Assembly (NCBI GenBank): GCA_964400785.1
Contig: CAYNWB010000001.1
Coordinates: 1 to 64,000 of the forward strand
Direction of reading: 5' to 3'
Length of the DNA stretch: 64,000 bases
Origin: CAVQGZ01 sp964400785
Lineage (GTDB): Bacteria > Actinomycetota > Actinomycetes > Jiangellales > Jiangellaceae
Shown here: positions 44,269-56,302 of the stretch, in pieces
Numbering within the stretch: position 1 is the stretch's first letter
How the letters are laid out: each line of letters begins with the position of its first letter
The notes under the pieces: generated by a model
Databases searched by the model: none
Told to the model about the DNA's origin: nothing
Seen by the model: only the letters and a program-made list of their open reading frames with translations
Program-made: the position numbers and the translations under genes

Positions 44269-45422
44269 TCGGCCTGCTCGTCCGGCTCACGCACCACCGT
44301 GGCACCCAGCCGGCACAGGGCGGGCACGAAGTCGGGATACCCCCGGTCGATGTGGTGCACCGCCGACACCAACGTCTCGCCCTCGGCGACCAGGCCCGCC
44401 AGCACCAGGCCTGCGCCGGCCCGGATGTCGGTGGCCGCGACCGGGGCGCCCGACAACGCGGGCTTGCCCCGCACCGACGCATGGTGGCCCTCGGTGCGCA
44501 CGTCGGCGCCCAGCCGGGCCAGCTCGTTGACGAACATGAACCGCGACTCGAAGACGTTCTCGGTGATCATCGAGGTGCCGTCGGCGATCGCGTTGAGGGC
44601 GACGATCATGGGCTGCAGGTCGGTCGGGAAGCCGGGGTAGGGAAGGGTGACCACGTCGAACGCGCGCGGCCGCTCGTCCATGGCCACGTGCATGCCGTCG
44701 GGCACGACACGCAGCCGCGCCCCTGCCCAGGACAGCTTGTCGAGCACGATCTCGAGGTGCTCAGGCCGAGCATTCGTGATCGTGACGTCTCCGCGCGTCA
44801 TGGCGGCGGCAACGGCCCACGTGCCGGTGACGATGCGGTCGGGCACGACGACGTGCTCGACCGGGTGCAGACCCTGCACACCACGCACCTCGATCGTCGA
44901 CGTGCCCGCTCCCGTGACGTGCGCCCCCATGGCCCCGAGCATCTGGCACAGGTCGACGATCTCCGGCTCACGGGCGGCGTTGTCGATCACCGTCGTCCCG
45001 TGCGCGAGAACCGCCGCCATCAGCAGGTTCTCGGTGGCCCCGACGCTCGGGAAGTCGAGCCACACCGAGTTGCCACGCAACCCCGACGCCGCCCGGGCCA
45101 CGACGTTGCCGTGCTCCACATCGATCGTGGCTCCCAGCCGCTCGAGGCCGGCGACGTGCATGTCGAGGCCGCGGGAGCCGATGTTGTCGCCCCCGGGNNN
45201 NNNNNNNNNNNNNNNNNNNNNNNNNNNNNNNNNNNNNNNNNNNNNNNNNNNNNNNNNNNNNNNNNNNNNNNNNNNNNNNNNNNNNNNNNNNNNNNNNGGG
45301 GCGAGCAGGGCGGCGGCCATCAGCTTCAGTGCGCTGTTCTTGGCCCCGGAGACGCGCACCGTGCCGACCAGTCGGGCGCCACCCTGCACGCGCAGTCGCT
45401 CCGCCACCGTTGGGTCAGCCAC
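44259..45422 (-). CDS. murA: UDP-N-acetylglucosamine 1-carboxyvinyltransferase MurA, with internal assembly gap
   Basis: MurA transfers enolpyruvate to UDP-GlcNAc, the first committed step of peptidoglycan synthesis. From GTG 45422 it reads RVQGGARLVGTVRVSGAKNS with the catalytic Lys, then ALKLMAAALLA before a 100-N gap. It resumes PGGDNIGSRGLDMHVAGLE. The residue after PGG is Asp (codon 45188-45186), where fosfomycin-sensitive enzymes have Cys115. The usual family length of about 420-430 against 388 codons shown, N run included, suggests the real gap is larger than 100. Its neighbour is the adenosyltransferase, as with Rv1314c-Rv1315. Confidence 0.95.
   Translation of the reverse strand: MADPTVAERLRVQGGARLVGTVRVSGAKNSALKLMAAALLAXXXXXXXXXXXXXXXXXXXXXXXXXXXXXXXXXXPGGDNIGSRGLDMHVAGLERLGATIDVEHGNVVARAASGLRGNSVWLDFPSVGATENLLMAAVLAHGTTVIDNAAREPEIVDLCQMLGAMGAHVTGAGTSTIEVRGVQGLHPVEHVVVPDRIVTGTWAVAAAMTRGDVTITNARPEHLEIVLDKLSWAGARLRVVPDGMHVAMDERPRAFDVVTLPYPGFPTDLQPMIVALNAIADGTSMITENVFESRFMFVNELARLGADVRTEGHHASVRGKPALSGAPVAATDIRAGAGLVLAGLVAEGETLVSAVHHIDRGYPDFVPALCRLGATVVREPDEQADYS
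45198..45297. other. 100-N assembly gap inside murA
   Basis: A run of exactly 100 N, the conventional placeholder. By alignment in memory with other MurA proteins, about 75-80 residues (225-240 bases) should separate ALLA from PGGD, so the true gap is probably about twice the placeholder. The frame is preserved across the placeholder only by chance. Confidence 0.9.
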
Positions 45423-45460
45423 GCGACGATCGTAGGCGCCGGCACCCGTACGCTGACCGC

Positions 45461-46048
45461 GTGGTGAACCTGACGCGCATCTACACCCGCACCGGCGACG
45501 ACGGCACGACCGCACTCGGAGACTTCAGCCGGGTGCGCAAGACCGACAGCCGGTTGGAGGCCTACGCCGACGTCGACGAGGCCAACTCGGCCATCGGTGT
45601 GGTGCTGGCGCTCGGCGACGTGTCCGCCGAGGTGGCCGAGGTGCTGCGGACCGTGCAGAACGACCTGTTCGACGTCGGTGCCGACCTGTGCACGCCGGTG
45701 GTGGAGGACCCGCAGGTGCCCCCGCTGCGCATCGACGAGTCCTATGTCGAGTGGCTCGAGGGGCAGTGCGACCGCTACAACGCCGACCTCACGCCGTTGC
45801 GCTCGTTCATCCTGCCGGGCGGCAGCCCGGCGGCAGCGCTGCTGCATGTGGCCCGTACGACGGTGCGCCGAGCCGAACGAGCGACGTGGGCGGCCCTGTA
45901 CGACCACGGTGAGGACATGAACGCGATGCCGGCGACCTACCTCAACCGGCTTTCCGACCTGCTGTTCATCCTCTGCCGGCATGCCAACCGGACGCCCGAG
46001 GGAGAGGTCGAGGACGTGCTCTGGGAGCCCGGTCGACGGCAGGGCTGA
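45461..46048 (+). CDS. PduO-type cob(I)alamin adenosyltransferase
   Basis: A 195-residue protein from GTG 45461 (GTG 45464 is equally possible). It has the ATP-binding N-terminus LTRIYTRTGDDGTTALGDFS, then DVDEANSAIGVVLAL, FILPGGSPAAALLHVARTTVRRAER and LNRLSDLLFILCRHAN. It adenosylates cob(I)alamin to make AdoCbl. That is the cofactor of the mutase at 28268-29953 and of any methylmalonyl- or ethylmalonyl-CoA mutase elsewhere. Divergent from murA, 38 bp apart; convergent with atpC. Confidence 0.95.
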   Translation: MVNLTRIYTRTGDDGTTALGDFSRVRKTDSRLEAYADVDEANSAIGVVLALGDVSAEVAEVLRTVQNDLFDVGADLCTPVVEDPQVPPLRIDESYVEWLEGQCDRYNADLTPLRSFILPGGSPAAALLHVARTTVRRAERATWAALYDHGEDMNAMPATYLNRLSDLLFILCRHANRTPEGEVEDVLWEPGRRQG

Positions 46049-46061
46049 CCGGCAGCACCCG

Positions 46062-46078
46062 CGGGCTGGCTCAGCCCG
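46062..46078. terminator. hairpin at the end of the atp operon
   Basis: CGGGCTG and CAGCCCG make a 7-bp stem around GCT, overlapping the atpC stop codon and lying between convergent atpC and the adenosyltransferase. No T tract follows. Confidence 0.4.
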
Positions 46079-46469
46079 TCATCAGGCCCTGGTTGTGGAC
46101 GGCGGAGATACGCGCCTTCGCCCGGGCCTGAGCAGCGTGGCTCGCCGGGTTGTCCGGGTCGGCCTCCGCTCGGCGCAGGGCCTCTCGCGCCCGATCGACG
46201 TCGATCTCGTGGGCCAGCTCGGCGACCTCGGCGATGATCTCGACGCTGCCGGCGTCCACGCCGAGGAACCCGCCGTGCACGGCCCCGTGCTGCTCGGTGC
46301 CGTCGGGCAGGTGGATGGTCACACGCCCGGGCACGAGCACAGCCAGCATCGGCTCGTGCCGGGGCATGATGCCGATCTTGCCGTCGGTCGTCCGCGTGGT
46401 GACCATGGTGGCCTCGCCGGACCACACCATCCGCTCCGCGGACACCAGCTCTACGTGGAGCGTCTCCAC
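46071..46469 (-). CDS. atpC: F-type ATP synthase epsilon subunit
   Basis: A 132-residue protein starting at GTG 46469 with VETLHVELVSAERMVWSGEA. The beta-sandwich (GKIGIMPRHEPMLAVL, HGGFLGVDAGSVEIIAEVAE) is followed by the C-terminal helical hairpin (DVDRAREALRRAEAD). Part of F1; it inhibits ATP hydrolysis and couples gamma to the c-ring. It is the last gene of the operon, 40 bp after atpD. Confidence 0.95.
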   Translation of the reverse strand: METLHVELVSAERMVWSGEATMVTTRTTDGKIGIMPRHEPMLAVLVPGRVTIHLPDGTEQHGAVHGGFLGVDAGSVEIIAEVAELAHEIDVDRAREALRRAEADPDNPASHAAQARAKARISAVHNQGLMTG

Positions 46470-46509
46470 CGTGCCCTCTCCTCGCCCGTCGTCTGTGCCA
46501 CCCGCCCCG

Positions 46510-47966
<1,457 letters not shown>

Positions 47967-47970
<4 letters not shown>

Positions 47971-48890
47971 TCGCTCCCTGCGGCTGCGGACGCCAACGCG
48001 TCCGCCCCGCCGACGATCTCGCTGATTTCCTGGGTGATCTCGGCCTGGCGGGCCTGGTTGGCCTGCCGGGTGAGGGTCTTGATGAGGTCTTCGGCGTTGT
48101 CGGTCGCCGACTTCATGGCCCGTTGGCGTGCAGCGTGCTCGGACGCCGCGGCGTGCAGCAGGGAGGAGAACACGAACCATCGCACATACCGGGGTAGCAG
48201 GCTGTCGAGCACGCCCTCGGGCGAGGGCTCGAACTCGTAGAGGGGAAAGCTCTCCGGTCCGCCCGGGGCGTCGGCGTCGGTGTCGATCTCCTGGATCTGC
48301 ACCTCGATGGGCAGGATTCGGCGCGCGGTCGGTTGCTGGGTGACACGGTTGATGAACAGGTGACCGACGCCGTGGATCTGGTCGACCCCCCCGTTCTCCG
48401 AGCCCGCCAGGAAGTCGTCGATGACGGCGTCGGCGATCTCGCTGGCCTCGGCGTAGGTCGGCTCCTCGGTGAACCCGCTCCACTGGCCGGAGAGCTGACG
48501 GCCGCGGAAGGTGAAGTACTGGGCGCCCTTCTGGCCGACGACGTAGAGGTCGACCTCCATGCCCTGCCCCTCCAGCAGCGACAGCAGCCCTCGTGCCTCA
48601 CGGATGGTGTTCGCCGAGTAGGCCCCGGCGAACCCGCGGTCGGCCGTGAAAACGATCACCGCCGCCCGCTTCGCCTCTCGGGCGGTCAGCAACGGATGGT
48701 CGATCGTGGCGTTGGAGACCGCCGCCGACAGTGCGCGCACCAGGGCTTGGAAGTACGACCGCGTCGCGTCCAGGCGATTCTGCGCCTTGACGATGCGCGA
48801 GGCGGCGATCAGCTCTTGCGCACGGGTGATCTTCTTGGTCGACTCGACCGACCTGATCCGTCGACGCAGGACGCGAAGCTGGGCAGCCAT
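47967..48890 (-). CDS. atpG: F-type ATP synthase gamma subunit
   Basis: A 307-residue central stalk subunit with AAQLRVLRRRIRSVESTKKI at the N-terminus, ADRGFAGAYSANTIREA in the Rossmann-like core, and the C-terminal helix LIKTLTRQANQARQAEITQE. ATG 48890; 4 bp from atpA. Confidence 0.96.
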
Positions 48891-48894
48891 CGGA

Positions 48895-50559
<1,665 letters not shown>

Positions 50560-50595
50560 CGTGCTCTGCGCTCCTGTGCTCGTCACTCGTGTGTG

Positions 50596-51402
50596 TTACT
50601 GGGTCAGCGTGCGGCGGGCCGCAGCAAGTCGGCTCGCCACCGAGCCGTCGATGATCTCGTCCCCGATCCGGACGACGGCCCCACCGACGATGGTCGGGTC
50701 CACCGAGACGGCCAGCGTCACGGGCTGGCCGTAGACGCCACGCAGGGCGGCAGCCAGCCGCTCGTGCTGCTCGGTGGTCAGGGGTACCGGCACCCGGACG
50801 TCGGCCAGCAGCTGCTCGCGGCGGGTCGCGGCGAGCCGCACCAGGTGGTCGAGCCGCTCGGCCACCGAGACCCCGCCCGGGTTGGCGACGACGTGGCCGA
50901 CGATCTCGGCGGTCTCGGGCTCGACGCGACCTGCCAGCAGGTCGCCGACCACGGCCGACTTCGTCGCGTCCGGCACCCCGGGGTCGGACAGCATGATCTG
51001 CAGGTCGGCCGACGACTCCAGAACGCGCCCGAAGCGGAAGAGCTGCTCCTCGACGGAGTCGATGCGACCCTCACGCTCGGCGTGGGCGAGCATCGACTCT
51101 GCCCCGAGCTCCTCCAGCGCCTCGACGAGGTCGCGGGAACGCGACCAACGCTGCGAGACCGCCGCCGCGACCACCGACATCGTGGCCGGTGTGATCCTGT
51201 CCCCGAGCAGCGCGCGGGCGAGCTCGGCCCGACGCTGCGCCGACGCGCCGTTGTCGGTGAGCGCGTTGCGCAGCGAGGCTTCACGGCCCAGCAGCGACGA
51301 CACAGACAGCAGCTCGTGCCCGACCTGAGCCGTCCCCACCGCGGGGTCGGTGCCGGCGTTCTCGCGAACCGCTGCCAGGGCGTTCCTGCTCGCTGCCTGC
51401 AT
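50596..51402 (-). CDS. atpH: F-type ATP synthase delta subunit
   Basis: A 268-residue delta/OSCP subunit, about 90 residues longer than E. coli delta, as in other actinobacteria. It has the N-terminal helical bundle (VGHELLSVSSLLGREASLRN) and C-terminal domain (VDPTIVGGAVVRIGDEIIDG). Unlike mycobacteria it is not fused to a b-type transmembrane helix. ATG 51402 shares a base with the atpF stop. Confidence 0.93.
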   Translation of the reverse strand: MQAASRNALAAVRENAGTDPAVGTAQVGHELLSVSSLLGREASLRNALTDNGASAQRRAELARALLGDRITPATMSVVAAAVSQRWSRSRDLVEALEELGAESMLAHAEREGRIDSVEEQLFRFGRVLESSADLQIMLSDPGVPDATKSAVVGDLLAGRVEPETAEIVGHVVANPGGVSVAERLDHLVRLAATRREQLLADVRVPVPLTTEQHERLAAALRGVYGQPVTLAVSVDPTIVGGAVVRIGDEIIDGSVASRLAAARRTLTQ

Positions 51403-51962
51403 CAGCCGCTGCTCCGCTCGCCCGCGGACTCGAGGTCGGCGATGAACCTGTCGATCGTGGCGCTCGTGCGCTGCGGGTCGAGGGACTCCCCGATGATGCG
51501 TTCGGCGAGGTCGGAGGCGAGCACGCCGAGCTCACGGCGCAGCGACTGCTCGGCTGCCGCGGCGTCCGTGGCGATGCGTGCCTGTGCCTGCTCGGTCACC
51601 GTGCGGGCAGCCTGCTCGGCCTCGGTGCGCGCCTCCGCGACGATCGAGGCCCGCTGGGCCTGACCGTCGGCTCGCAGGCGAGCTCCCTCGGCACGGGCCT
51701 CGGCCAGCTGAGCCCGGTACTGCTCGAGCAGCGCGGCGGCCTGTGCCCGGTCGGCCTCGGCCTGCTCCAGCTTGTTCTCGATGCCCTCGGTACGCGCGTC
51801 CAGGGCCTTCTGCATCTGGGGCAGCACGAACCGCCAGAACAGGGCCAGGATGATCGCGAAGGCGACAGCCGACCAGACGATGTCGTAGATCGCCGGGATG
51901 AGGACCGCGCTGCCGTCCACCTCGTCGCCGCCGGCGGCGAGAACCGCCTGAACGTCGTCCAT
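51402..51962 (-). CDS. atpF: F-type ATP synthase b subunit
   Basis: A 186-residue peripheral-stalk subunit with one transmembrane helix (DIVWSAVAFAIILALFWRFV) and a long coiled coil (KLEQAEADRAQAAALLEQYR). ATG 51962 lies 2 bp after atpE. Only one b gene is present. Confidence 0.95.
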   Translation of the reverse strand: MDDVQAVLAAGGDEVDGSAVLIPAIYDIVWSAVAFAIILALFWRFVLPQMQKALDARTEGIENKLEQAEADRAQAAALLEQYRAQLAEARAEGARLRADGQAQRASIVAEARTEAEQAARTVTEQAQARIATDAAAAEQSLRRELGVLASDLAERIIGESLDPQRTSATIDRFIADLESAGERSSG

Positions 51963-51964
51963 GA

Positions 51965-52195
51965 TCAGGTGAACAGGAAGCCCGCGACCAGGCCGATCAG
52001 GGCGAGCGCCTCGATGAAGGCGATACCGAGGAACATGTTGGTGCGCAGCACGCCGGTCACCTCAGGCTGCCGGGCCATGCCCTCGAGCGCCTTGCCGACC
52101 GTGATACCGAGACCGATACCGGGGCCGATGGCCGCCAGGCCGTAGCCGATCGTGTTGACGTTGCCGCTCACTTCGGCGAGAAACACGGGGTCCAC
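51965..52195 (-). CDS. atpE: F-type ATP synthase c subunit
   Basis: A 76-residue proteolipid with two helices. The polar loop ARQPEV (41-46) and the ion-binding Glu62 in GIAFIEALALIGLV are visible; the latter and the small-residue pattern suggest H+ coupling. This is the subunit targeted by diarylquinolines in mycobacteria. Confidence 0.96.
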   Translation of the reverse strand: MDPVFLAEVSGNVNTIGYGLAAIGPGIGLGITVGKALEGMARQPEVTGVLRTNMFLGIAFIEALALIGLVAGFLFT

Positions 52196-52269
52196 GTGGG
52201 TTCCTTCCTCTTCTCACCCGGCCAGCCCGGGCGCTCGTGGTGCTGCGTGGTCGTAGGGGATCGGACAGG

Positions 52270-53064
52270 TCAGTGGTGCTCGCTCACCGCACCGGAGATG
52301 TAGACGGCGGTGAGCAGGGTGAAGATGTAGGCCTGCAGGGTGGCGACGAGGATCTCGAAGAGCGTGAAGGCGAAGCCGGCTCCGAACGAGACGACGCCGA
52401 ACACGCTGAGCAGGGGGTTGCCCGACAGGACGATCATGTACCAGGCGCCGGAGAAGAACAGCACCAGCATGAGGTGGCCGGCCATCATGTTGGCCAGCAG
52501 ACGAACCGTCAGCGTGAACGGCCGCAGCAGGAACGTCGAGATGAACTCGATCGGGGTCAGCAGCAGGTACAACGCCGGTGGGACGCCGGGTGGGAAGAGG
52601 TTCGCCTTGAGGTACGAACCCGCCCCGAGGGCCCGGATGCCGGCGATGTTGAACACGACGTAGGACGTCAGGGCCAGGAAGAGGGGGACTCCGACGACGG
52701 CCGTCGCGGGCATGTTGAGACCCGGCACGATGCCCGACAGGTTCCAGAACAGCACCATGAAGAACAGCGTCGCCAGGTAGGGCAGGTACTTGCGTCCCTG
52801 GACCCCCAGTACCTCGTCGACGACCTGCACACGCACGAAGTCGACCATCACCTCGCCGAGGTTCTGCAGACCACGCGGCACGAGCTGGGGCTTGCGGAAG
52901 GCGAGCACGAGCAGCAGGCTCAGCAGCCCGGTCATGAGCAGACCGATGAGGTTGATGCGGGTCAGCGCGAACGGCGTCCCCTCGAACAACAGCTCCCCGG
53001 GGAAGAACTCCGAGATCGAGGGTGCCTCGAAGCCTTCGCCGTCAGCGGCGAGGACCGTCGCCAT
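52270..53064 (-). CDS. atpB: F-type ATP synthase a subunit
   Basis: A 264-residue polytopic subunit. The essential Arg lies in FTLTVRLLANMMAGHLMLV, and YLLLTPIEFISTFLLRPF forms the aqueous half channel. ATG 53064 lies inside the end of the AtpZ-like gene (23-bp overlap). Confidence 0.95.
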   Translation of the reverse strand: MATVLAADGEGFEAPSISEFFPGELLFEGTPFALTRINLIGLLMTGLLSLLLVLAFRKPQLVPRGLQNLGEVMVDFVRVQVVDEVLGVQGRKYLPYLATLFFMVLFWNLSGIVPGLNMPATAVVGVPLFLALTSYVVFNIAGIRALGAGSYLKANLFPPGVPPALYLLLTPIEFISTFLLRPFTLTVRLLANMMAGHLMLVLFFSGAWYMIVLSGNPLLSVFGVVSFGAGFAFTLFEILVATLQAYIFTLLTAVYISGAVSEHH

Positions 53065-53332
53065 CAGCGTGCTCAGTGCCAGCTCCCTGCTCGTGCGGCG
53101 CGGAGTTCTCCCGGCCGTAGCGGACGTAGACGATGTAGAAGCTCAGGACGAACCCGAGGACGATCCCGAGGGCGGTGAAGACCCTCGCGGTGCCGAGCCA
53201 CTGGTCCATCCCCCAGCCGATGAACCCGTACAGCACGGGTCCCGCGGCCAGCGTCGACATGACCGACCACGCGATGCTCTCCCCCTCGACCAGCCCGGTG
53301 AACCGGCGTCGGGACTCACGTGTGACCGTCAT
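53042..53332 (-). CDS. AtpZ/AtpI-family ATP synthase-associated membrane protein
   Basis: A 96-residue protein from ATG 53332. Two transmembrane helices (SVMSTLAAGPVLYGFIGWGM and VFTALGIVLGFVLSFYIVYV) flank a short loop with WGMDQWLG, the pattern of AtpZ/gene-1 proteins encoded ahead of atpB. These are thought to help assemble the c-ring or supply ions. It overlaps both neighbours. Confidence 0.8.
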   Translation of the reverse strand: MTVTRESRRRFTGLVEGESIAWSVMSTLAAGPVLYGFIGWGMDQWLGTARVFTALGIVLGFVLSFYIVYVRYGRENSAPHEQGAGTEHADGDGPRR

Positions 53333-53807
53333 GGCTGCCCCGGAGACTACCAACAGCATCGTCGCGCTCGGACCGAGACCCGGCACTCGCCACGGGCGCC
53401 GTGTAGGCCTGGCGCGTCGTGATCACCGTCCAGGCCTCCAGGGCCAGCCAGGCCGGGACCGTCAGCGCGAACGCCCCCATGAAGACCGGCCGCGACCAGC
53501 CGTCCGCACCGTCGAGCACCACGAGCGCTGCGATCAGCCCGACCAGCTTCAACGCCCACGACCCGAGCACGACCGCTCCCATCGCCCCGGGCGACAGCCG
53601 TGTGGTCAGCACCGCGGTTGCGACCGTGATGCCGAAGAACAGCACCGGGATCAGCACGCCGACGAGCGCGCCGACGAGCCCGGCCGTCCCGTCGACCAGC
53701 CATCCGACCAGCGCGGCCAGGGGGAGGGCGACCGCGACGCCGACGACGGCGACCCGCAGCACCCGACGCATCGGCTCCAGCGGGTGGCCCGGCGACGACG
53801 CAGTCAC
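53316..53807 (-). CDS. AtpI-like membrane protein at the head of the atp operon
   Basis: A 163-residue protein from GTG 53807 with four hydrophobic helices (VAVVGVAVALPLAALVGWLV, LVGALVGVLIPVLFFGITVA, MGAVVLGSWALKLVGLIAAL, FMGAFALTVPAWLALEAWTV). Position and size match Rv1303. It ends in a 17-bp overlap with the AtpZ-like gene, so both are part of the atp transcript. Confidence 0.8.
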   Translation of the reverse strand: MTASSPGHPLEPMRRVLRVAVVGVAVALPLAALVGWLVDGTAGLVGALVGVLIPVLFFGITVATAVLTTRLSPGAMGAVVLGSWALKLVGLIAALVVLDGADGWSRPVFMGAFALTVPAWLALEAWTVITTRQAYTAPVASAGSRSERDDAVGSLRGSHDGHT

Positions 53808-53822
53808 ACCACCAGCGTAGGC

Positions 53823-54932
53823 CTATCCCGACGGTGATCCCGACCCGCTGGTGCGGCGGCTGGGACGCCCGAGGGTGAGCAGCACCACCGCAACGACGGC
53901 GACAGCGACGGCGACAGTGGTCGTCCCCCCCACGAGTGAGACCACCACGAGGCCGAACGCGACCAGCGCAGCCCAGAACCACATGATCGCGACAGCCCGT
54001 CGGTGGGAGTGGCCGAGGTCGAGCAGTCGGTGGTGCAGGTGCTGCTTGTCCGGGGCGAAGGGGCTGCGCCCGGCGCGCGTCCGCCTCCAGACCGCCGCCA
54101 GCAGGTCGACGAAGGGGATGGCGATGACGGCCAGTGGCAGCAGCAGCGGCAGCAGGGCCGGCAGCACCGACTCCTGGGGCAGCAGCTGCGGATCGAGCTG
54201 ACCGGTGAGGCTGATGCCCGCGCCCGCAAGGAGCAGGCCGATCGGCATCGACCCGGAGTCGCCCATGAAGATCCGCGCCGGGTGCACGTTGGCCGGCAGG
54301 AACCCCAGGCACATGCCGGCCAGCGCCGCACTGACCAGGGCCGGCAGCGTCATGCGCGACAGCCCCTCCACGACGGCCAGCAGGTAGGAGTAGGAGAAGA
54401 ACGCCAGGGCGCCCAGACCCACCACGCCGGCTGCCAGTCCGTCGAGTCCGTCGACGAAGTTGACCGCGTTCACGGTGACGAGCACGAAGAAGACGGTCAG
54501 ACCCACGGCGAACTCGGGGTTGAGCACGAGCGGTCCACCGGGCAGGGGGATCCAGTACAGCTGTACGCCCGAGAGCACCATCACCCCAGCGGCCAGCACC
54601 TGTCCGGCGAACTTGGTGAGGGCGTCGAGGTTGAGCACGTCGTCGGCGACACCGACCGCACCGACGACGACCGCACCGATGAGGATGCCCCGGGCGTCGG
54701 TGGACAGCTCGAAGACCCGTCCCAGTCGCGGCAGGGCGCTGGCGGCCGCAAGAGCGGCCACGAAGCCGGCCACCATGGCCAGGCCCCCGAGCCGCGGGAT
54801 CGGGTAGGTGTGGACGTCGCGTGCACGGGCCGGCGGGACAGCCCCCCAGCGCGCCGCCAGGGCCCCGACCGGCCCGATCAGCAGCAGGGTGGTCGCGGCG
54901 GCGACCACCATGACGAACAGGTACTCCCGCAC
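53823..54932 (-). CDS. wecA: polyprenyl-phosphate GlcNAc-1-phosphate transferase (WecA/Rfe family)
   Basis: A 369-residue polytopic enzyme with about ten helices. The signature cytoplasmic segments are DVHTYPIPRLGGLAM, GVADDVLNLDALTKF (Asp-Asp), VNAVNFVDGLDGLAAG and MGDSGSMPIG; a basic/His loop KQHLHHRLLDLGHSHRRAV ends the family. In mycobacteria (Rv1302) it makes decaprenyl-PP-GlcNAc, the base of the arabinogalactan linker. GTG 54932; 28 bp after glyA. Confidence 0.92.
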   Translation of the reverse strand: MREYLFVMVVAAATTLLLIGPVGALAARWGAVPPARARDVHTYPIPRLGGLAMVAGFVAALAAASALPRLGRVFELSTDARGILIGAVVVGAVGVADDVLNLDALTKFAGQVLAAGVMVLSGVQLYWIPLPGGPLVLNPEFAVGLTVFFVLVTVNAVNFVDGLDGLAAGVVGLGALAFFSYSYLLAVVEGLSRMTLPALVSAALAGMCLGFLPANVHPARIFMGDSGSMPIGLLLAGAGISLTGQLDPQLLPQESVLPALLPLLLPLAVIAIPFVDLLAAVWRRTRAGRSPFAPDKQHLHHRLLDLGHSHRRAVAIMWFWAALVAFGLVVVSLVGGTTTVAVAVAVVAVVLLTLGRPSRRTSGSGSPSG

Positions 54933-54960
54933 GAGTGGGGACCTCCGCCGGCGCTCGGGC

Positions 54961-56220
54961 TCAGCCCTGCGGGTATGCCGGGAAGGCGGTCACGAGCTCT
55001 GCGACGCCGGCCGCCACGTCCGCGCGCACCGTCGGCGAGTCCTCGCGCACTGCCAGCGAGATGAGCTCGGCGATCCGGGCCATCTGCGTCGTGCCCATGC
55101 CCTGCGTGGTCACCGACGGGGTGCCGACGCGGATGCCGGAGGCGATGCTGGGCGGCTGCGGGTCGAAGGGGATGGCGTTCTTGTTCAGCACGATGCCCGC
55201 CTCGTCGCAGCGCCGCTCGGCGTCGGCGCCCGTGACGCCGACGTCGCGCAGGTCGATGAGCGCCAGGTGGGTGTCGGTACCCCCGCCGACGGCACGCATG
55301 CCCTGCCCGACCAGGCCGGCGGTCAGGGCGCGCGCGTTCTCGACGACGGCGTGGGCATACGCCTGGTACTGCGGGGTGGCGGCCTCGGCGAGGGCGACGG
55401 CCTTCGCCGCGACCGCGTGCATGAGCGGCCCGCCCTGCATCATCGGGAACACGGCCTTGTCGATCGCCTTGGCGTGCTCGGCGCGGCTGAGGATCATGCC
55501 TCCGCGCGGACCCCGCAGCACCTTGTGCGTGGTGAACGTCACGACGTCGGCGTACGGCACCGGAGACGGGATGGCTCCTCCGGCGACCAGCCCGATGAAG
55601 TGCGCCGCGTCGACCATGAAGACGGCGCCCACCTCGTCTGCGATCGCCCGGAACGCGGCGAAGTCGATCAGGCCGGGGATGGCCGAGCCACCCGCGATGA
55701 TCATCCGCGGCCGGTGCGTGCGGGCGAGGTCGCGCACCTCGTCGTAGTCGATCTGCTCGGTCGTCGGCGAGACGCCGTAGTGCACCGGGGTGAACCACGA
55801 CCCGGAGAACGACACCTTCGCGCCGTGGGTGAGGTGTCCTCCGTGCGGCAGGCTCATCGCCAGGTAGGTGTCACCGGGCTTGAGGAAGGCACCGAACGCG
55901 GCGATGTTGGCGCTCGCCCCGGAGTGGGGTTGCAGGTTCGCGTGCTCGGCACCGAAGAGGGCCCGCGCGCGTTCGATACCCACCTGCTCGGCCTTGTCCA
56001 CCTCGGCGCAGCCGCCGTAGTAGCGGCGGCCGGGGTAGCCCTCGGCGTACTTGTTCGACAGGGTCGACCCCAGCGTCGCCAGCACCGCGGGCGAGGTGAA
56101 GTTCTCGCTCGCGATCAGCTGCAGACCGCTGCGTTGACGGTCGAGCTCGCCGAGCACGATGTCGGCGATGGTCGGGTCGGTCTGTGCCAGCGCCTCGAAG
56201 CTGGGGCCCCAGAAGGTCAT
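54961..56220 (-). CDS. glyA: serine hydroxymethyltransferase
   Basis: A 419-residue PLP enzyme that interconverts serine and glycine with tetrahydrofolate. It has LIASENFTSPAVLATLGSTL, NLQPHSGASANIAAFGAFLK and VVTFTTHKVLRGPRGG with the PLP lysine at 233. The usual GGSAYPR-x-IDF reads AGGSAIPGLIDF here, and the HIAGL motif reads HFIGL. This gene is not in the equivalent mycobacterial segment, so it was gained or moved here. ATG 56220. Confidence 0.95.
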   Translation of the reverse strand: MTFWGPSFEALAQTDPTIADIVLGELDRQRSGLQLIASENFTSPAVLATLGSTLSNKYAEGYPGRRYYGGCAEVDKAEQVGIERARALFGAEHANLQPHSGASANIAAFGAFLKPGDTYLAMSLPHGGHLTHGAKVSFSGSWFTPVHYGVSPTTEQIDYDEVRDLARTHRPRMIIAGGSAIPGLIDFAAFRAIADEVGAVFMVDAAHFIGLVAGGAIPSPVPYADVVTFTTHKVLRGPRGGMILSRAEHAKAIDKAVFPMMQGGPLMHAVAAKAVALAEAATPQYQAYAHAVVENARALTAGLVGQGMRAVGGGTDTHLALIDLRDVGVTGADAERRCDEAGIVLNKNAIPFDPQPPSIASGIRVGTPSVTTQGMGTTQMARIAELISLAVREDSPTVRADVAAGVAELVTAFPAYPQG

Positions 56221-56302
56221 GGTGCGTCGTCTCCTCCGTCGGTGTCGCCAGCCTAGGTGCGTCCGCCTCCGGCACCGCTCACGCCCGGCGCGGTGACGTC
56301 GC

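Noticed and set aside
53042..53807. A single fused AtpI gene ahead of atpB
   Set aside because: There are two separate overlapping frames with their own starts and different helix patterns, so they are two genes.
56221..56302. Folate-type riboswitch before glyA
   Set aside because: Only 82 bp separate glyA from the next gene, and I see no conserved riboswitch core or long pairing in it.
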